In this document: one piece after another, positions 1 to 8,362 of the stretch
Layout: each line of letters opens with the position of its first letter
Numbering within the stretch: the stretch's first letter is position 1
NCBI GenBank assembly: GCA_937890765.1
Contig: CALADQ010000018.1
Coordinates: forward strand, 1-31,039
DNA: 31,039 nt
Direction: 5' to 3'
DNA from: an uncultured Candidatus Neoarthromitus sp.
GTDB lineage: Bacteria > Bacillota > Clostridia > Clostridiales > Clostridiaceae
Notes under the pieces: generated by a model
What the model was told of the DNA's origin: nothing
Database searches by the model: none
The model's input: only the letters and a program-made list of their open reading frames with translations
Translations under genes and position numbers: made by a program

Positions 1-41
1 TTAACATGCGGTTTATTCCTCTCAAATTTAGCTTTAGACAC
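1..41 (-). CDS. tuf: Elongation factor Tu, first 13 codons (partial)
   Basis: The gene runs off the left edge of the window. Reading the minus strand from a GTG at 41-39, the codons give MSKAKFERNKPHV followed by a split codon, which is the conserved EF-Tu amino terminus (E. coli begins MSKEKFERTKPHVN). A GGAGG ribosome binding site lies at 51-55, nine bases before the start. EF-Tu delivers aminoacyl-tRNA to the ribosome. The gene begins only 34 bases after the 3' end of tRNA-Thr, with no visible terminator or promoter between, so the two are probably one transcript. The identification rests on a short peptide, but the match is distinctive and sigH-tuf proximity is common in Firmicutes. Confidence 0.88.
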   Translation of the reverse strand, partial: MSKAKFERNKPHV

Positions 42-75
42 TATTATATACCTCCGTATTTATATATGATTTATC

Positions 76-150
76 TGGAGCTCATGAACGGACTCGAACC
101 GTCGATCTCCACCTTACCAAGGTGGCACTTTACCTCTAAGCTACATGAGC
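76..150 (-). tRNA. tRNA-Thr (anticodon GGT)
   Basis: The minus strand folds as a full cloverleaf: acceptor stem GCTCATG/CATGAGC, D stem GCTT/AAGT, anticodon stem CCACC/GGTGG enclosing the loop TTGGTAA with anticodon GGT, and T stem GACGG/CCGTT around TTCGAGT. The discriminator base is T and the CCA end is encoded (76-78). It reads ACC and ACT threonine codons. A near-consensus promoter lies just upstream and tuf follows directly. Confidence 0.96.
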
Positions 151-163
151 ATCATTCAAGTAA

Positions 164-192
164 ATTTTAATCTATTTGAAAATTCATGTCAA
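164..192 (-). promoter_or_regulatory. SigA-type promoter for tRNA-Thr and tuf
   Basis: On the minus strand TTGACA (192-187) is followed after 17 bases by TAAAAT (169-164). The start would fall about 6-8 bases upstream of the tRNA 5' end at 150. The -35 box is perfect. Because no other promoter is visible between the tRNA and tuf, this probably drives both. Confidence 0.75.
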
Positions 193-245
193 CAATCTTA
201 TTTTTACATTAATTAAATCATAGTATGCCTAAATTTATTCCAAAT

Positions 246-896
246 TCATAAATTACTCTTATCCAAACATTTTATAAGTTTTCTTTTAATTCTTTGTATG
301 GCATTATCAATAGATTTAGGTTGTCTATTTAATAGATACGCTATCTGCTGATAACTCCTACCTATCACATAGTAATGTAAAACTATTTTTTCATATTTAG
401 ACAAATTTTCCAGAACATGTTGTTCTATTTCACTTATTTGCTCTCTATCTACAAAAAGTTCTTCTGGATCTGATATTTTTAAAGATTCCATAACATCTAA
501 TAAAGTTTTATCAGACTCACCATCATAAACTGGTTTATTTAAGGAAACATATGTATTGAGAGGTATATGTTTTTGCCTCGTAGCTGCTTTTATAGCAGTT
601 ATTATTTGTCTAGTTATACACAGTTCAGCAAATCCTTTAAAAGCAGATAATTTTTTGCTATTGTAATCTCTAACAGCTTTGTAAAGACCTATAAGCCCCT
701 CTTGGTATAAATCCTCTTTATCTGCTCCTATCAAAAAATAAGATTTTGCCTTTAATTGTATGAACTTTTTGTATCTATTTATTAAAATCTCCATACATCT
801 AGTATTCCCATCTTTTGCATTTTTAACCAAAATTTCTTCTTCTCTATCTAAAATGTCACAATGAGCATTTGAACTTTTAATCAAATCATCAATCAT
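246..896 (-). CDS. sigH: RNA polymerase sporulation sigma factor SigH
   Basis: This 216-residue protein is a sigma-70 family factor of the SigH/Spo0H type, which directs early stationary-phase and sporulation-entry transcription in Firmicutes. Region 2 is visible around residues 40-105 (RYKKFIQLKAKSYFL, then DLYQEGLIGLYKAVRDY, a typical 2.1-2.2 core-binding segment). Region 4 with its helix-turn-helix lies near residues 165-210 (LSKYEKIVLHYYVIGRSYQQ, then IQRIKRKL). Length matches Bacillus SigH (about 218). It is the last gene of the ispD-cysS-mrnC-rlmB-rae1-sigH series and starts 21 bases after rae1 with no clear promoter of its own in that gap. No hairpin terminator is visible after the stop codon. 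Confidence 0.95.
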   Translation of the reverse strand: MIDDLIKSSNAHCDILDREEEILVKNAKDGNTRCMEILINRYKKFIQLKAKSYFLIGADKEDLYQEGLIGLYKAVRDYNSKKLSAFKGFAELCITRQIITAIKAATRQKHIPLNTYVSLNKPVYDGESDKTLLDVMESLKISDPEELFVDREQISEIEQHVLENLSKYEKIVLHYYVIGRSYQQIAYLLNRQPKSIDNAIQRIKRKLIKCLDKSNL

Positions 897-917
897 AAAC
901 TCAATCCCCCAAATTTC

Positions 918-1433
918 CTAATGTCCTTTTCTAATTTTCTCTAACTTATCAATAATGACATCGTCTAAATTATCCATGAGTAAAAATTTTTTGTTAACCT
1001 CATTAATTTCTCTAGTTTTAATATTTATCTTCTCGTTAACTTCACAAACGTCACTATAGAATTCCAAAGAAGACGTACGAGACGCACCTCTTTGAAAAAT
1101 GGTTTGTTGTTCTAAATAATCAGAAGTAACAACTATAATTTCAATTTTTTTCCCTATTTTATGAACCATTCTTTCTATGAAAGTATCAGCTAACTCTCCT
1201 TGTTTTGTAAAAATAATACTTAAATATTTCGAAATATCAATTCTCCTATTTCCACTTCTTCCAGACTTATGAGCATCGAACACAATAAATATTTTACACT
1301 CATTAAAAACAGCATAATTCTCTAAAATATCAACTAATTTCTGCCTTGCAATATCAAAATCCATATTCATGAATTTTTTTAAATTCGGCCAAGAATTTAT
1401 TACATTATACCCATCAACAAAAATAACCTTCAA
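918..1433 (-). CDS. rae1: NYN-domain endoribonuclease Rae1 (YacP)
   Basis: This is a protein of about 171 residues of the YacP/Rae1 family, PIN-like NYN nucleases. Bacillus Rae1 enters the ribosomal A site and cleaves certain mRNAs during translation. Acidic active-site positions typical of the fold are visible: VDGYNVINSWP at the amino end, VFDAHKSG in the middle and VVTSDYLEQQ later. I chose a TTG start at 1433 because AAGAAGG sits eight bases before it and the resulting (M)KVIFVDGYN aligns in register with Bacillus MDILLVDGYN. A GTG two codons upstream (1439) overlaps the rlmB stop but lies only two bases from the same ribosome binding site. The rlmB-rae1-sigH order matches other Firmicutes. 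Confidence 0.88.
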   Translation of the reverse strand: MKVIFVDGYNVINSWPNLKKFMNMDFDIARQKLVDILENYAVFNECKIFIVFDAHKSGRSGNRRIDISKYLSIIFTKQGELADTFIERMVHKIGKKIEIIVVTSDYLEQQTIFQRGASRTSSLEFYSDVCEVNEKINIKTREINEVNKKFLLMDNLDDVIIDKLEKIRKGH

Positions 1434-1438
1434 AACCA

Positions 1439-2182
1439 CTACCTTCTTTGTTTATTTTTAATTTCATACATAACAATTCCTGCAGCAACAGAAGCATTAA
1501 AAGAAGTTATACTGCCATACATAGGAATTTTAACTTTAATATCACATTGTTTAACCAAAGAATCTCTTATTCCTTGATGTTCATTACCAATAACAAGCGC
1601 AACATTAAAATCATACTGAATTTCATTTACATAATTTTCTCCATCAATCGTAGTCGCTACAACTTTAAAAAAATTCTCCTTAAGTCTTAAGATTGCATTG
1701 TATAAATTATTAACTCTACATATTTTCAGATGAGCAACAGCTCCCATTGAAGCTTTCCAAACTACATCTGTTATTCCTACACTTCTTTTCTGTGGTATTA
1801 AAATGTGTTTTATACCCATACACTCAGCACTTCTAATTATAGATCCTAAATTTTGTGGATCCTGTATTCCATCTAATATTAAAACAAATGCCCTCGATTG
1901 ATTTTTTAATTCATTTAAACATTCATCAAATTTATAAAATTTGTATCCGCTAATTTTGCAAGCAATACCTTGATTAACTCTATTCTCACATATATTATCA
2001 ATATCATTGCTACAAACTATTTTAACCTCTCCACCTATTTCTTTAACATAATCAATTATGTCTGATATACTCTCTCTATTTAAAGTTTTACTAACATATA
2101 AAATTTCTATATTTATTTTTTGTTTTATAACTTCTCTTATAACTCTTTTACCGCAAACAATATTTTCTTTACTCAAAGTCAT
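1439..2182 (-). CDS. rlmB: 23S rRNA 2'-O-methyltransferase, TrmH/RlmB family
   Basis: This 247-residue SPOUT methyltransferase probably methylates a guanosine ribose in 23S rRNA (G2251 in E. coli numbering) using S-adenosylmethionine. Residues 5-75 form the L30e-like substrate-binding domain. The catalytic knot domain follows, with motif 1 (LDGIQDPQNLGSIIRSAE, near residues 104-121), motif 2 (ALVIGNEHQGI) and motif 3 (KIPMYGSITSFNASVAAGI). Its ATG overlaps the mrnC stop as TAATG, indicating translational coupling. Some family members modify tRNA or other rRNA sites, so the exact target is inferred. Confidence 0.92.
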   Translation of the reverse strand: MTLSKENIVCGKRVIREVIKQKINIEILYVSKTLNRESISDIIDYVKEIGGEVKIVCSNDIDNICENRVNQGIACKISGYKFYKFDECLNELKNQSRAFVLILDGIQDPQNLGSIIRSAECMGIKHILIPQKRSVGITDVVWKASMGAVAHLKICRVNNLYNAILRLKENFFKVVATTIDGENYVNEIQYDFNVALVIGNEHQGIRDSLVKQCDIKVKIPMYGSITSFNASVAAGIVMYEIKNKQRR

Positions 2183-2598
2183 TATTCTCCCTTTAATATT
2201 TCGCTTAATATAAAGTCTAATCTATCGAACTTTTTAGTTATGTATAAATAACCTATTATAGTTTCAAATCCAGTTGAAATTTTATAATCAGAAACACTTG
2301 AATTTTTAGGTATGGTTTTAGTTTTAGAATTTCTACCTTTTTTAAAATAAATTTCTTCATCCTGATTTAAAAGATGTTTTATTTTAAAATAAGCGCTCTT
2401 CTGAGCCTTTGCACTTACATAATTTATTACCTCTAAATGAAGTTTCTTTGAATTAACTGTTTTAAATTTTTTCATAACGTGATTTCTCAAATACAAATCA
2501 TAAACACAATCTCCTATATAAGCTATACTAAGAGAATTTAAATTACTGAGTTCATATTCAGAATATTTATAAAAATCACTACTTAAACTCCAATCCAT
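2182..2598 (-). CDS. mrnC: Mini-ribonuclease 3
   Basis: This 138-residue protein matches Mini-III, a catalytic RNase III domain without the double-stranded-RNA-binding domain. It matures the ends of 23S rRNA in Bacillus. The motif SIAYIGDCVYDLYLRNHV near residues 24-41 holds the conserved acidic residue of the RNase III signature, and GFETIIGYLYI near the carboxyl end is the second conserved acidic helix. Its place between cysS and rlmB is the usual Firmicute arrangement and ties it to rRNA processing. Start: ATG with GGATGGGGT upstream. Confidence 0.93.
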   Translation of the reverse strand: MDWSLSSDFYKYSEYELSNLNSLSIAYIGDCVYDLYLRNHVMKKFKTVNSKKLHLEVINYVSAKAQKSAYFKIKHLLNQDEEIYFKKGRNSKTKTIPKNSSVSDYKISTGFETIIGYLYITKKFDRLDFILSEILKGE

Positions 2599-2618
2599 AC
2601 TACCCCATCCAAACTAAA

Positions 2619-4043
2619 TTAATATAGTAAAGTACAAACCAACATATTATTATTATTTAAATTTTTAACATTGACTCCATTTTTTATATCTTCAAGGGCT
2701 ATTCCTTCCTTCAAAAGTTCATCTCTAATTAAATCAGCAGAAACAAAATCTTTATTCTTTTTAAACTCATATCTCCTCAAAATTTTATTTCTCAACTCAT
2801 CGCTTAAAAGTTTTTCTTCCCTATTTTCTTCAAAGAATATACCCAAAATCCCCAACAGCTCTTCCAAAATATTTTTGCACAATATCAAATCATCTTTAGA
2901 AAAGTTATTAATAAATACGTTTATAAACTTTATAAAATCAAAAATTACAGATATTGCATCAGATGTATTAAAATCATCGTCCATTTTATTAATAAATTTA
3001 TTTTTAAAATTTAAAATTTCATCACGTTTACATATTTCATCACACAAAATTTCATTACTGCTTTGAATTAACAAGTTGTAAGCATTATAAATTCTTTCCA
3101 AAGATTTTTCAGCCCAAACGAGCTGATCTTCTGAAAAACACAACTCACTTCTATAATGAGACGATATTAAAAAAAATCTCAAACAATTTGAAGAATATCT
3201 TTCTAGTATCTCCCTAGTCGTAAAAAAATTCCCCAAAGATTTGGACATTTTCCTCTTATCTATATTTAAAAACGAACAATGCATCCAGTAATTGGCAAGT
3301 GGGTTACCGCTCAAAACCTCAGCTTGTGCTATTTCATTTTCATGATGTGGAAAAATTAAATCCACTCCTCCCCCATGAATATCTATGGTGGAATTGTTAA
3401 AATATTTTTTTATCATAGAACAGCACTCAGTGTGCCAACCTGGCCTCCCTTTTCCCCAAGGAGAATCATAACCCGGCTCACTTTCTTTGCTTTTCTTCCA
3501 CATTATAAAATCTAAAGGATCTTTTTTATCTTGATTAACCTCAATCCTCACACCACTTTTCAAAGTATCTAAATTTTGTCCAAAAAGCTTTCCATAATCT
3601 TTAAATGATTTAACAGAAAAATAAACGCACCCATCAGCCTCATAAGCAAAATTTTTAATTATAAGTTCTTCTATTAACTCTATCATCTCTTTAATATTTT
3701 CCGTTGCCTTAGGATTTAAACTTCCACGTTTAATCGTTAAACAATCCGCATCTTTGTAATACTCATTTATGTACTTTTCACTTACCTTACTAATATCAAC
3801 TTGTTCGCTTGAAGCTTTATTTATAATTTTATCATCTATATCAGTGAAATTCTGCACGTAAAAAACTTCGTATCCTCTGTACTCTAAATACCTTCTAACA
3901 ACATCAAAGAAAACAAATGTTCTAGCATTTCCTATGTGAAACAAATCATAAACAGTCGGACCACAAACATACATACGCACTTGATTGTGTACAACAGTTT
4001 TAAATTGTTCTTTCCTCCTAGTAATGGTGTTAAATACCCTCAT
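2619..4043 (-). CDS. cysS: Cysteinyl-tRNA synthetase
   Basis: This 474-residue class I synthetase charges tRNA-Cys with cysteine in the cytoplasm. The HIGH-type signature appears as HIGNA in CGPTVYDLFHIGNA (residues about 27-40). The zinc-binding residues are spread over the early Cys, GWHTECCSM and the HHENE segment, and the KMSKS loop is KRKMSKSLGNF near residue 266. The remainder is the helical anticodon-binding domain. Length is normal. The ATG overlaps the ispD stop as TAATG. No T-box leader is possible at this position because the gene has no leader of its own. Confidence 0.97.
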   Translation of the reverse strand: MRVFNTITRRKEQFKTVVHNQVRMYVCGPTVYDLFHIGNARTFVFFDVVRRYLEYRGYEVFYVQNFTDIDDKIINKASSEQVDISKVSEKYINEYYKDADCLTIKRGSLNPKATENIKEMIELIEELIIKNFAYEADGCVYFSVKSFKDYGKLFGQNLDTLKSGVRIEVNQDKKDPLDFIMWKKSKESEPGYDSPWGKGRPGWHTECCSMIKKYFNNSTIDIHGGGVDLIFPHHENEIAQAEVLSGNPLANYWMHCSFLNIDKRKMSKSLGNFFTTREILERYSSNCLRFFLISSHYRSELCFSEDQLVWAEKSLERIYNAYNLLIQSSNEILCDEICKRDEILNFKNKFINKMDDDFNTSDAISVIFDFIKFINVFINNFSKDDLILCKNILEELLGILGIFFEENREEKLLSDELRNKILRRYEFKKNKDFVSADLIRDELLKEGIALEDIKNGVNVKNLNNNNMLVCTLLY

Positions 4044-4735
4044 TAAAATTCTCCTAAAATATTATTTAAAATTCCTTCACTTAAAATCAAATCTTCTTTA
4101 GTCGTAATTTTTATATTAAAATAATCACCTAAATAAAAGTGAGTATTTTCGCCAATATAATCTAAAGCACTACTTTCATCAGTTACCGTTTTATTATTTT
4201 TTTTGACATAATCATAAGCATCAATCAACAAATTTGTTTTAAAACATTGTGGAGTTTGAATACACAATAAATCATTTCTATTTAATGTCCTAAAAATTTC
4301 TTTTCCTTCTTTTATTTTGATGGTATCTTTAGGCAAAACATAAGGAGAAGAAGCTCCATATTCATACGCTTTTTCAATTCCTTGAGTTATACATTCAAAA
4401 CTAACAAAAGGTCTAGCTCCATCATGAACTAAAACATACTCACTTTCAATAAACCTCAAAGCATTAAAAAGAGAATCTTGCCTCTCCTTACCTCCTAAAA
4501 CTAAAGAAATATTTTCACCTTGAAAATATTTTTTTAAAATTTCTGATTCAAATAAAAACTTATCATCATCACTAACAACTAAAATTATTCTAGAAACATA
4601 ATCATGTTTTAAAAATTTACTAATGGTATACCAAATAATCGGCTTATCATTAATAATTAAAAAATGTTTGTTTAAATTCATATTCATGCGAGTAGCTTTT
4701 CCAGCTGCCAAAATAACACAATCAACTTTGTACAT
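4043..4735 (-). CDS. ispD: 2-C-methyl-D-erythritol 4-phosphate cytidylyltransferase
   Basis: IspD transfers CMP from CTP to methylerythritol 4-phosphate in the MEP isoprenoid pathway. The 230-residue protein shows the nucleotide-binding loop LAAGKATRM (residues 9-17), VHDGARPFV in the middle and TDESSALDYIG late, all expected of the family. I place the start at the ATG at 4735 (MYKVDCVILAAG), which has AGGA six bases upstream; an in-frame ATG at 4759 would add eight unsupported residues. It leads the operon running to sigH. The next pathway gene, ispF, often adjacent in clostridia, is not here. Confidence 0.95.
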   Translation of the reverse strand: MYKVDCVILAAGKATRMNMNLNKHFLIINDKPIIWYTISKFLKHDYVSRIILVVSDDDKFLFESEILKKYFQGENISLVLGGKERQDSLFNALRFIESEYVLVHDGARPFVSFECITQGIEKAYEYGASSPYVLPKDTIKIKEGKEIFRTLNRNDLLCIQTPQCFKTNLLIDAYDYVKKNNKTVTDESSALDYIGENTHFYLGDYFNIKITTKEDLILSEGILNNILGEF

Positions 4736-4771
4736 TAAATTCCTCACAATAAAGCACATTTATTTTATAAT

Positions 4772-4801
4772 ATTATAATACTATTTTAAATAAATTGGCA
4801 A
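4772..4801 (-). promoter_or_regulatory. SigA-type promoter of the ispD-sigH operon
   Basis: On the minus strand TTGCCA (4801-4796), an 18-base spacer and a perfect TATAAT (4777-4772) lie about 40 bases before the ispD start. It is the only clear promoter before the ispD-cysS-mrnC-rlmB-rae1-sigH series and lies just after the clpC terminator. Confidence 0.65.
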
Positions 4802-4826
4802 ATTTTGTTATTATCTTTTTTAAATA

Positions 4827-4856
4827 AAAGATATAGCAGTTTCCCACTATATCTTT
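4827..4856 (-). terminator. Hairpin after clpC
   Basis: The arms AAAGATATAG and CTATATCTTT form a 10-bp stem around a 10-base loop. On the minus strand the hairpin is followed by TATTTAAAA, a weak U tract. It overlaps the last bases of clpC and separates it from the ispD promoter. AT-rich pairing makes it a modest terminator. Confidence 0.55.
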
Positions 4857-7296
4857 AAATTTTTACATAAATAATTCTATTATCTTTAACTTCACATCTA
4901 ACCTTATCTCCAAAATTAATATTCCCCAAAAGTATTTCTTCAGATATTACATCTTCAACATATTTAGTTATTGCTCTTCTCAATGGCCTAGCACCGTATT
5001 CTTGATCTATACTATTTTTTAAAATAAACTTCTTACTTTCATCGCTAAATTCAACAAAAATATTTTGATTTTCTATTCTTCGCTTAAAATCTTCAAGCAT
5101 TTTACTTAATATTAACATCAAACTATTATCATCTAATTGTTTAAATACTATAATATCATCCAACCTATTTAAAAATTCTGGTCTAAAATTCCTTTTAAGT
5201 TCTTTCAAAACATTTTCTTTCATTCTATCGTAAGAATTTTTAATTTCATCTTTTGAATCCAATGCTGAAAATCCTAATGAAGAATTTTTCCTTATGATGT
5301 CTGCGCCCACGTTTGAAGTTAAAATTATTATAGAATTTTTAAAACTAACTTTTTTTCCATTTGAATCTGTTAAATGACCATCTTCTAAAACTTGAAGCAT
5401 AATATTAAATATATCTGGATGAGCTTTCTCTATTTCGTCAAACAAAACAACCGAATAAGGATTTCTTCTTATTTTTTCAGTTAATTGTCCTCCCTCTTGA
5501 AATCCAACATAACCTGGAGGAGAACCTATAATTTTTGACACTGAATGTTTCTCCATAAATTCAGACATATCAAATCGAACTATGTTTTCCTCGCTTCCAA
5601 ACATGACCTCAGCCAACGCTTTACATAATTCAGTTTTACCAACTCCTGTTGGCCCTAAAAATATAAAAGAACCTGTTGGCCTTTTTGGATCTTTAAGCCC
5701 AACCCTCCCTCTTTTTACAGCTCTAACTATAGAAGAAACAGCCTCATCTTGATCAACGACTCTATTTTTAAGAATTTCTTCTAATTTTAAAAGTTTTTCA
5801 GACTCAGTTTCAGTTAACTTTTCAACAGGAATTTTAGTCCAACTGGCAACAACAGAAGCTATTTCCTTTTCAGTTAAAATAAACTCCTTATCATACTTTT
5901 CTATTTTCCACTTCTCTTTCGAACTCTCAAGCTTTTCTTTTAATTTCTGTTCCTTATCTCTTAAAGAAGCTGCTTTTTCAAAATCTTCAAGAGTTATAGC
6001 CTCTTGCTTTTCTTTTCCAACCTTAGCAATTTCTTCCTCAATTTCTTTAACTTCAATAGGCACAGTCAAATTTCTAACTCTTATTTTAGCAGATGCCTCA
6101 TCTATAAGATCAATAGCTTTATCTGGTAAATATCTATCATTTATAAATCTAACTGATAAATCAACTGCTGTTTTAATAACTTCATCTGTAATTTTAACCT
6201 TATGATGTGCTTCATACTTATCTCTTATACCCATTAATATTTCTAGGGTTTCTTCGATTGTAGGTTCACCAACATAAATAGGTTGAAATCTTCTTTCAAG
6301 AGCACTATCTTTTTCTATATATTTCCTGTACTCATCTATAGTCGTTGCACCTATACATTGTATTTCCCCTCTAGCTAACGCAGGTTTTAAAATATTAGAA
6401 GCATCTATAGCTCCCTCAGCTCCACCAGCACCTATAATGGTATGTATTTCATCTATGAACAAAATTACGTTTTGAGATTTTTTAACTTCATCCATTATCT
6501 TTTTTAGCCTTTCTTCAAATTCTCCTCTATATTTAGTGCCGGCAATTAAAGAAGATAAATCTAAAGTTATAACTCTTTTACTTTTCAATATCTCGGGTAT
6601 ATTCCCCTCAGCTATTTTCTGAGCAAGCCCTTCTACTATAGCAGTTTTACCAACTCCAGGATCTCCTATAAAACAAGGATTATTTTTTATCCTTCTACAT
6701 AAAATTTCCAAAACTCTTTGTGTTTCTAAATCTCTTCCTATAACAGGATCCAATCTACCTTCGTTAGCTAGTTGAGTTAAATCTCTTCCATGTTGATCTA
6801 AAACAGGCGTAGGTATTCTTTTCATTTTTTGTTCATGTTCATGCGGGTTTTGAACATCCCACGTAACATTTAAAGCATTTATAGTTTGGTTCCAAATTTT
6901 AACTATAGATACTCCTTTTTTATCTAAAAGTTTATATGCCACTCCATCAGATTCATTTATTAAAGCAAGTAGTATATGTTCTGGAGAAACATGGTTATGT
7001 CCCAATTTTTTAGCCTCCTCAAAACTACTTTCCATAACTTTCTTAGTTCTTGGAGTTAAAGGTATTTCTGTATTTTTAATTTCAATTTCTCCTGGAGATA
7101 AAACCGTTCTTATTTCTTTTACCATATCTTCATAAAATATGTTAAAAGAATTTAAAATTTTCTGAACAGGACCATCTTCCCTTAAAAGACCTAAAAGTAT
7201 ATGTTCTGTTCCTATAAAGCCATGTCCTAATTTTATAGCATCATCACCAGAATAACTGATTACTTTTTTGGCACGTTCAGTTAATTTGTCGAACAT
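4855..7296 (-). CDS. clpC: AAA+ unfoldase ClpC
   Basis: ClpC is a Hsp100 unfoldase that feeds substrates to ClpP and in Firmicutes takes proteins tagged by McsB with phosphoarginine. The 813-residue product has two Clp_N repeats (residues 3-145), a first AAA+ module with Walker A GDPGVGKT (211-218) and Walker B ILFIDEIH, a UVR/coiled-coil middle segment (about 410-470), and a second AAA+ module with GPTGVGKT (548-555) and VVLFDEIEKAH. The ClpP-docking tripeptide LGF is at 674-676. Start: ATG at 7296 (MFDKLTERAKKV), which aligns with Bacillus ClpC; an in-frame GTG at 7308 is too close to the AGAAGGGTG binding site. It is third in the mcsA-mcsB-clpC operon. Confidence 0.97.
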   Translation of the reverse strand: MFDKLTERAKKVISYSGDDAIKLGHGFIGTEHILLGLLREDGPVQKILNSFNIFYEDMVKEIRTVLSPGEIEIKNTEIPLTPRTKKVMESSFEEAKKLGHNHVSPEHILLALINESDGVAYKLLDKKGVSIVKIWNQTINALNVTWDVQNPHEHEQKMKRIPTPVLDQHGRDLTQLANEGRLDPVIGRDLETQRVLEILCRRIKNNPCFIGDPGVGKTAIVEGLAQKIAEGNIPEILKSKRVITLDLSSLIAGTKYRGEFEERLKKIMDEVKKSQNVILFIDEIHTIIGAGGAEGAIDASNILKPALARGEIQCIGATTIDEYRKYIEKDSALERRFQPIYVGEPTIEETLEILMGIRDKYEAHHKVKITDEVIKTAVDLSVRFINDRYLPDKAIDLIDEASAKIRVRNLTVPIEVKEIEEEIAKVGKEKQEAITLEDFEKAASLRDKEQKLKEKLESSKEKWKIEKYDKEFILTEKEIASVVASWTKIPVEKLTETESEKLLKLEEILKNRVVDQDEAVSSIVRAVKRGRVGLKDPKRPTGSFIFLGPTGVGKTELCKALAEVMFGSEENIVRFDMSEFMEKHSVSKIIGSPPGYVGFQEGGQLTEKIRRNPYSVVLFDEIEKAHPDIFNIMLQVLEDGHLTDSNGKKVSFKNSIIILTSNVGADIIRKNSSLGFSALDSKDEIKNSYDRMKENVLKELKRNFRPEFLNRLDDIIVFKQLDDNSLMLILSKMLEDFKRRIENQNIFVEFSDESKKFILKNSIDQEYGARPLRRAITKYVEDVISEEILLGNINFGDKVRCEVKDNRIIYVKI

Positions 7297-7321
7297 AAAA
7301 TAAATCACACCCTTCTATTAA

Positions 7322-8362
7322 TTAATTCTTATCGACAACTTCAACATTTTTAAAACACTCTCTCAAAAACTTAGCTCTTTCAAAATCTCTTTGTTTAGGG
7401 GTTAAACTTTCATCACCACAAGAATTTTGAAGAGATGCTGGTTGACATCCGATTAAAATTTTATTTAAATAAATATCCCCTTTAACCATACCCTCTTCAA
7501 TTCCAAATCTTACATTGGATAAAAATTCTAACGCTTCTTTGGAATTTATAGAATAAGCGCTAGATAAAATTCCAACACTTCTAAAAATTTTATCCTTAAC
7601 TTCCATTTTGTAATCCTTAAACAAAGATTTTCTCATATTAACTTCTCTTTCGGTTAATTCTTTAACTATAGCATAAAGATTATTTAATATATCCTGTTCA
7701 CTTAAACCTAAAGTAACTTGGTTTGAAACTTGATAAATACATCCTTCTGATTTACTTCCTTCTCCATACAAACCTCTTATAGTCATACCCACTTGAGTAA
7801 GAGCTTTGTAAACTTTAGAAATATGATCAGTCATCGTTAAAGCTGGAAGATGTATCATTATAGAAGCTCTCATTCCCGTCCCCAAATTAGTTGGACACGT
7901 AGTCAAATATCCTAGTCTCTCATCAAAAGCATAATCTATTTTGCTTTCGATAAAATCATCTAACCTCATAGCCTCATCAAATGTATCCATTAAGTTATAT
8001 CCAGAATTAAAAAATTGCATTCGCAAATGGTCTTCTTCATTTACCATAATGCTTATGGTTTGACTATCATTTACGAAAAACGATGATTTAGAAGATGCCT
8101 TAATAAGCTCTTTGCTTATTAAATGTCTTTCCAAATATATATTTTTATCTGAATTGCCTTTAGATTTTAAATTTATTCTTTCGAAATTTTCATCATAATC
8201 ATTTAAACTTTCCTCAACCTTATCAGATATAACAACTGCTTTTTCCTCACTTAGTCTATGAGAAAAAACTTCTCCCTTTAAATTTCTAGCCAACCTAATT
8301 CTACTACTTAAAACAAATTTATTTAAACTGTCATTTTGAGAATAAATCCAATTTTTCAACAT
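7322..8362 (-). CDS. mcsB: Protein arginine kinase McsB
   Basis: McsB phosphorylates arginine residues on proteins, marking them for ClpC-ClpP. The 346-residue product has the phosphagen-kinase catalytic domain: LSSRIRLARNL near residues 18-28, NEEDHLRMQ, the catalytic CPTNLGTGMRAS segment and GSKSEGCIYQVSNQ. Length is normal (Bacillus McsB is 363). Its ATG overlaps the mcsA stop as TAATG and clpC follows after 25 bases, so kinase, activator and unfoldase are made together. Confidence 0.96.
   Translation of the reverse strand: MLKNWIYSQNDSLNKFVLSSRIRLARNLKGEVFSHRLSEEKAVVISDKVEESLNDYDENFERINLKSKGNSDKNIYLERHLISKELIKASSKSSFFVNDSQTISIMVNEEDHLRMQFFNSGYNLMDTFDEAMRLDDFIESKIDYAFDERLGYLTTCPTNLGTGMRASIMIHLPALTMTDHISKVYKALTQVGMTIRGLYGEGSKSEGCIYQVSNQVTLGLSEQDILNNLYAIVKELTEREVNMRKSLFKDYKMEVKDKIFRSVGILSSAYSINSKEALEFLSNVRFGIEEGMVKGDIYLNKILIGCQPASLQNSCGDESLTPKQRDFERAKFLRECFKNVEVVDKN

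Noticed and set aside
2671..3066. 131-codon plus-strand frame opposite cysS
   Set aside because: Low-complexity Ser/Leu/Phe/Lys/Ile composition, no ribosome binding site and complete overlap with a well-supported synthetase.
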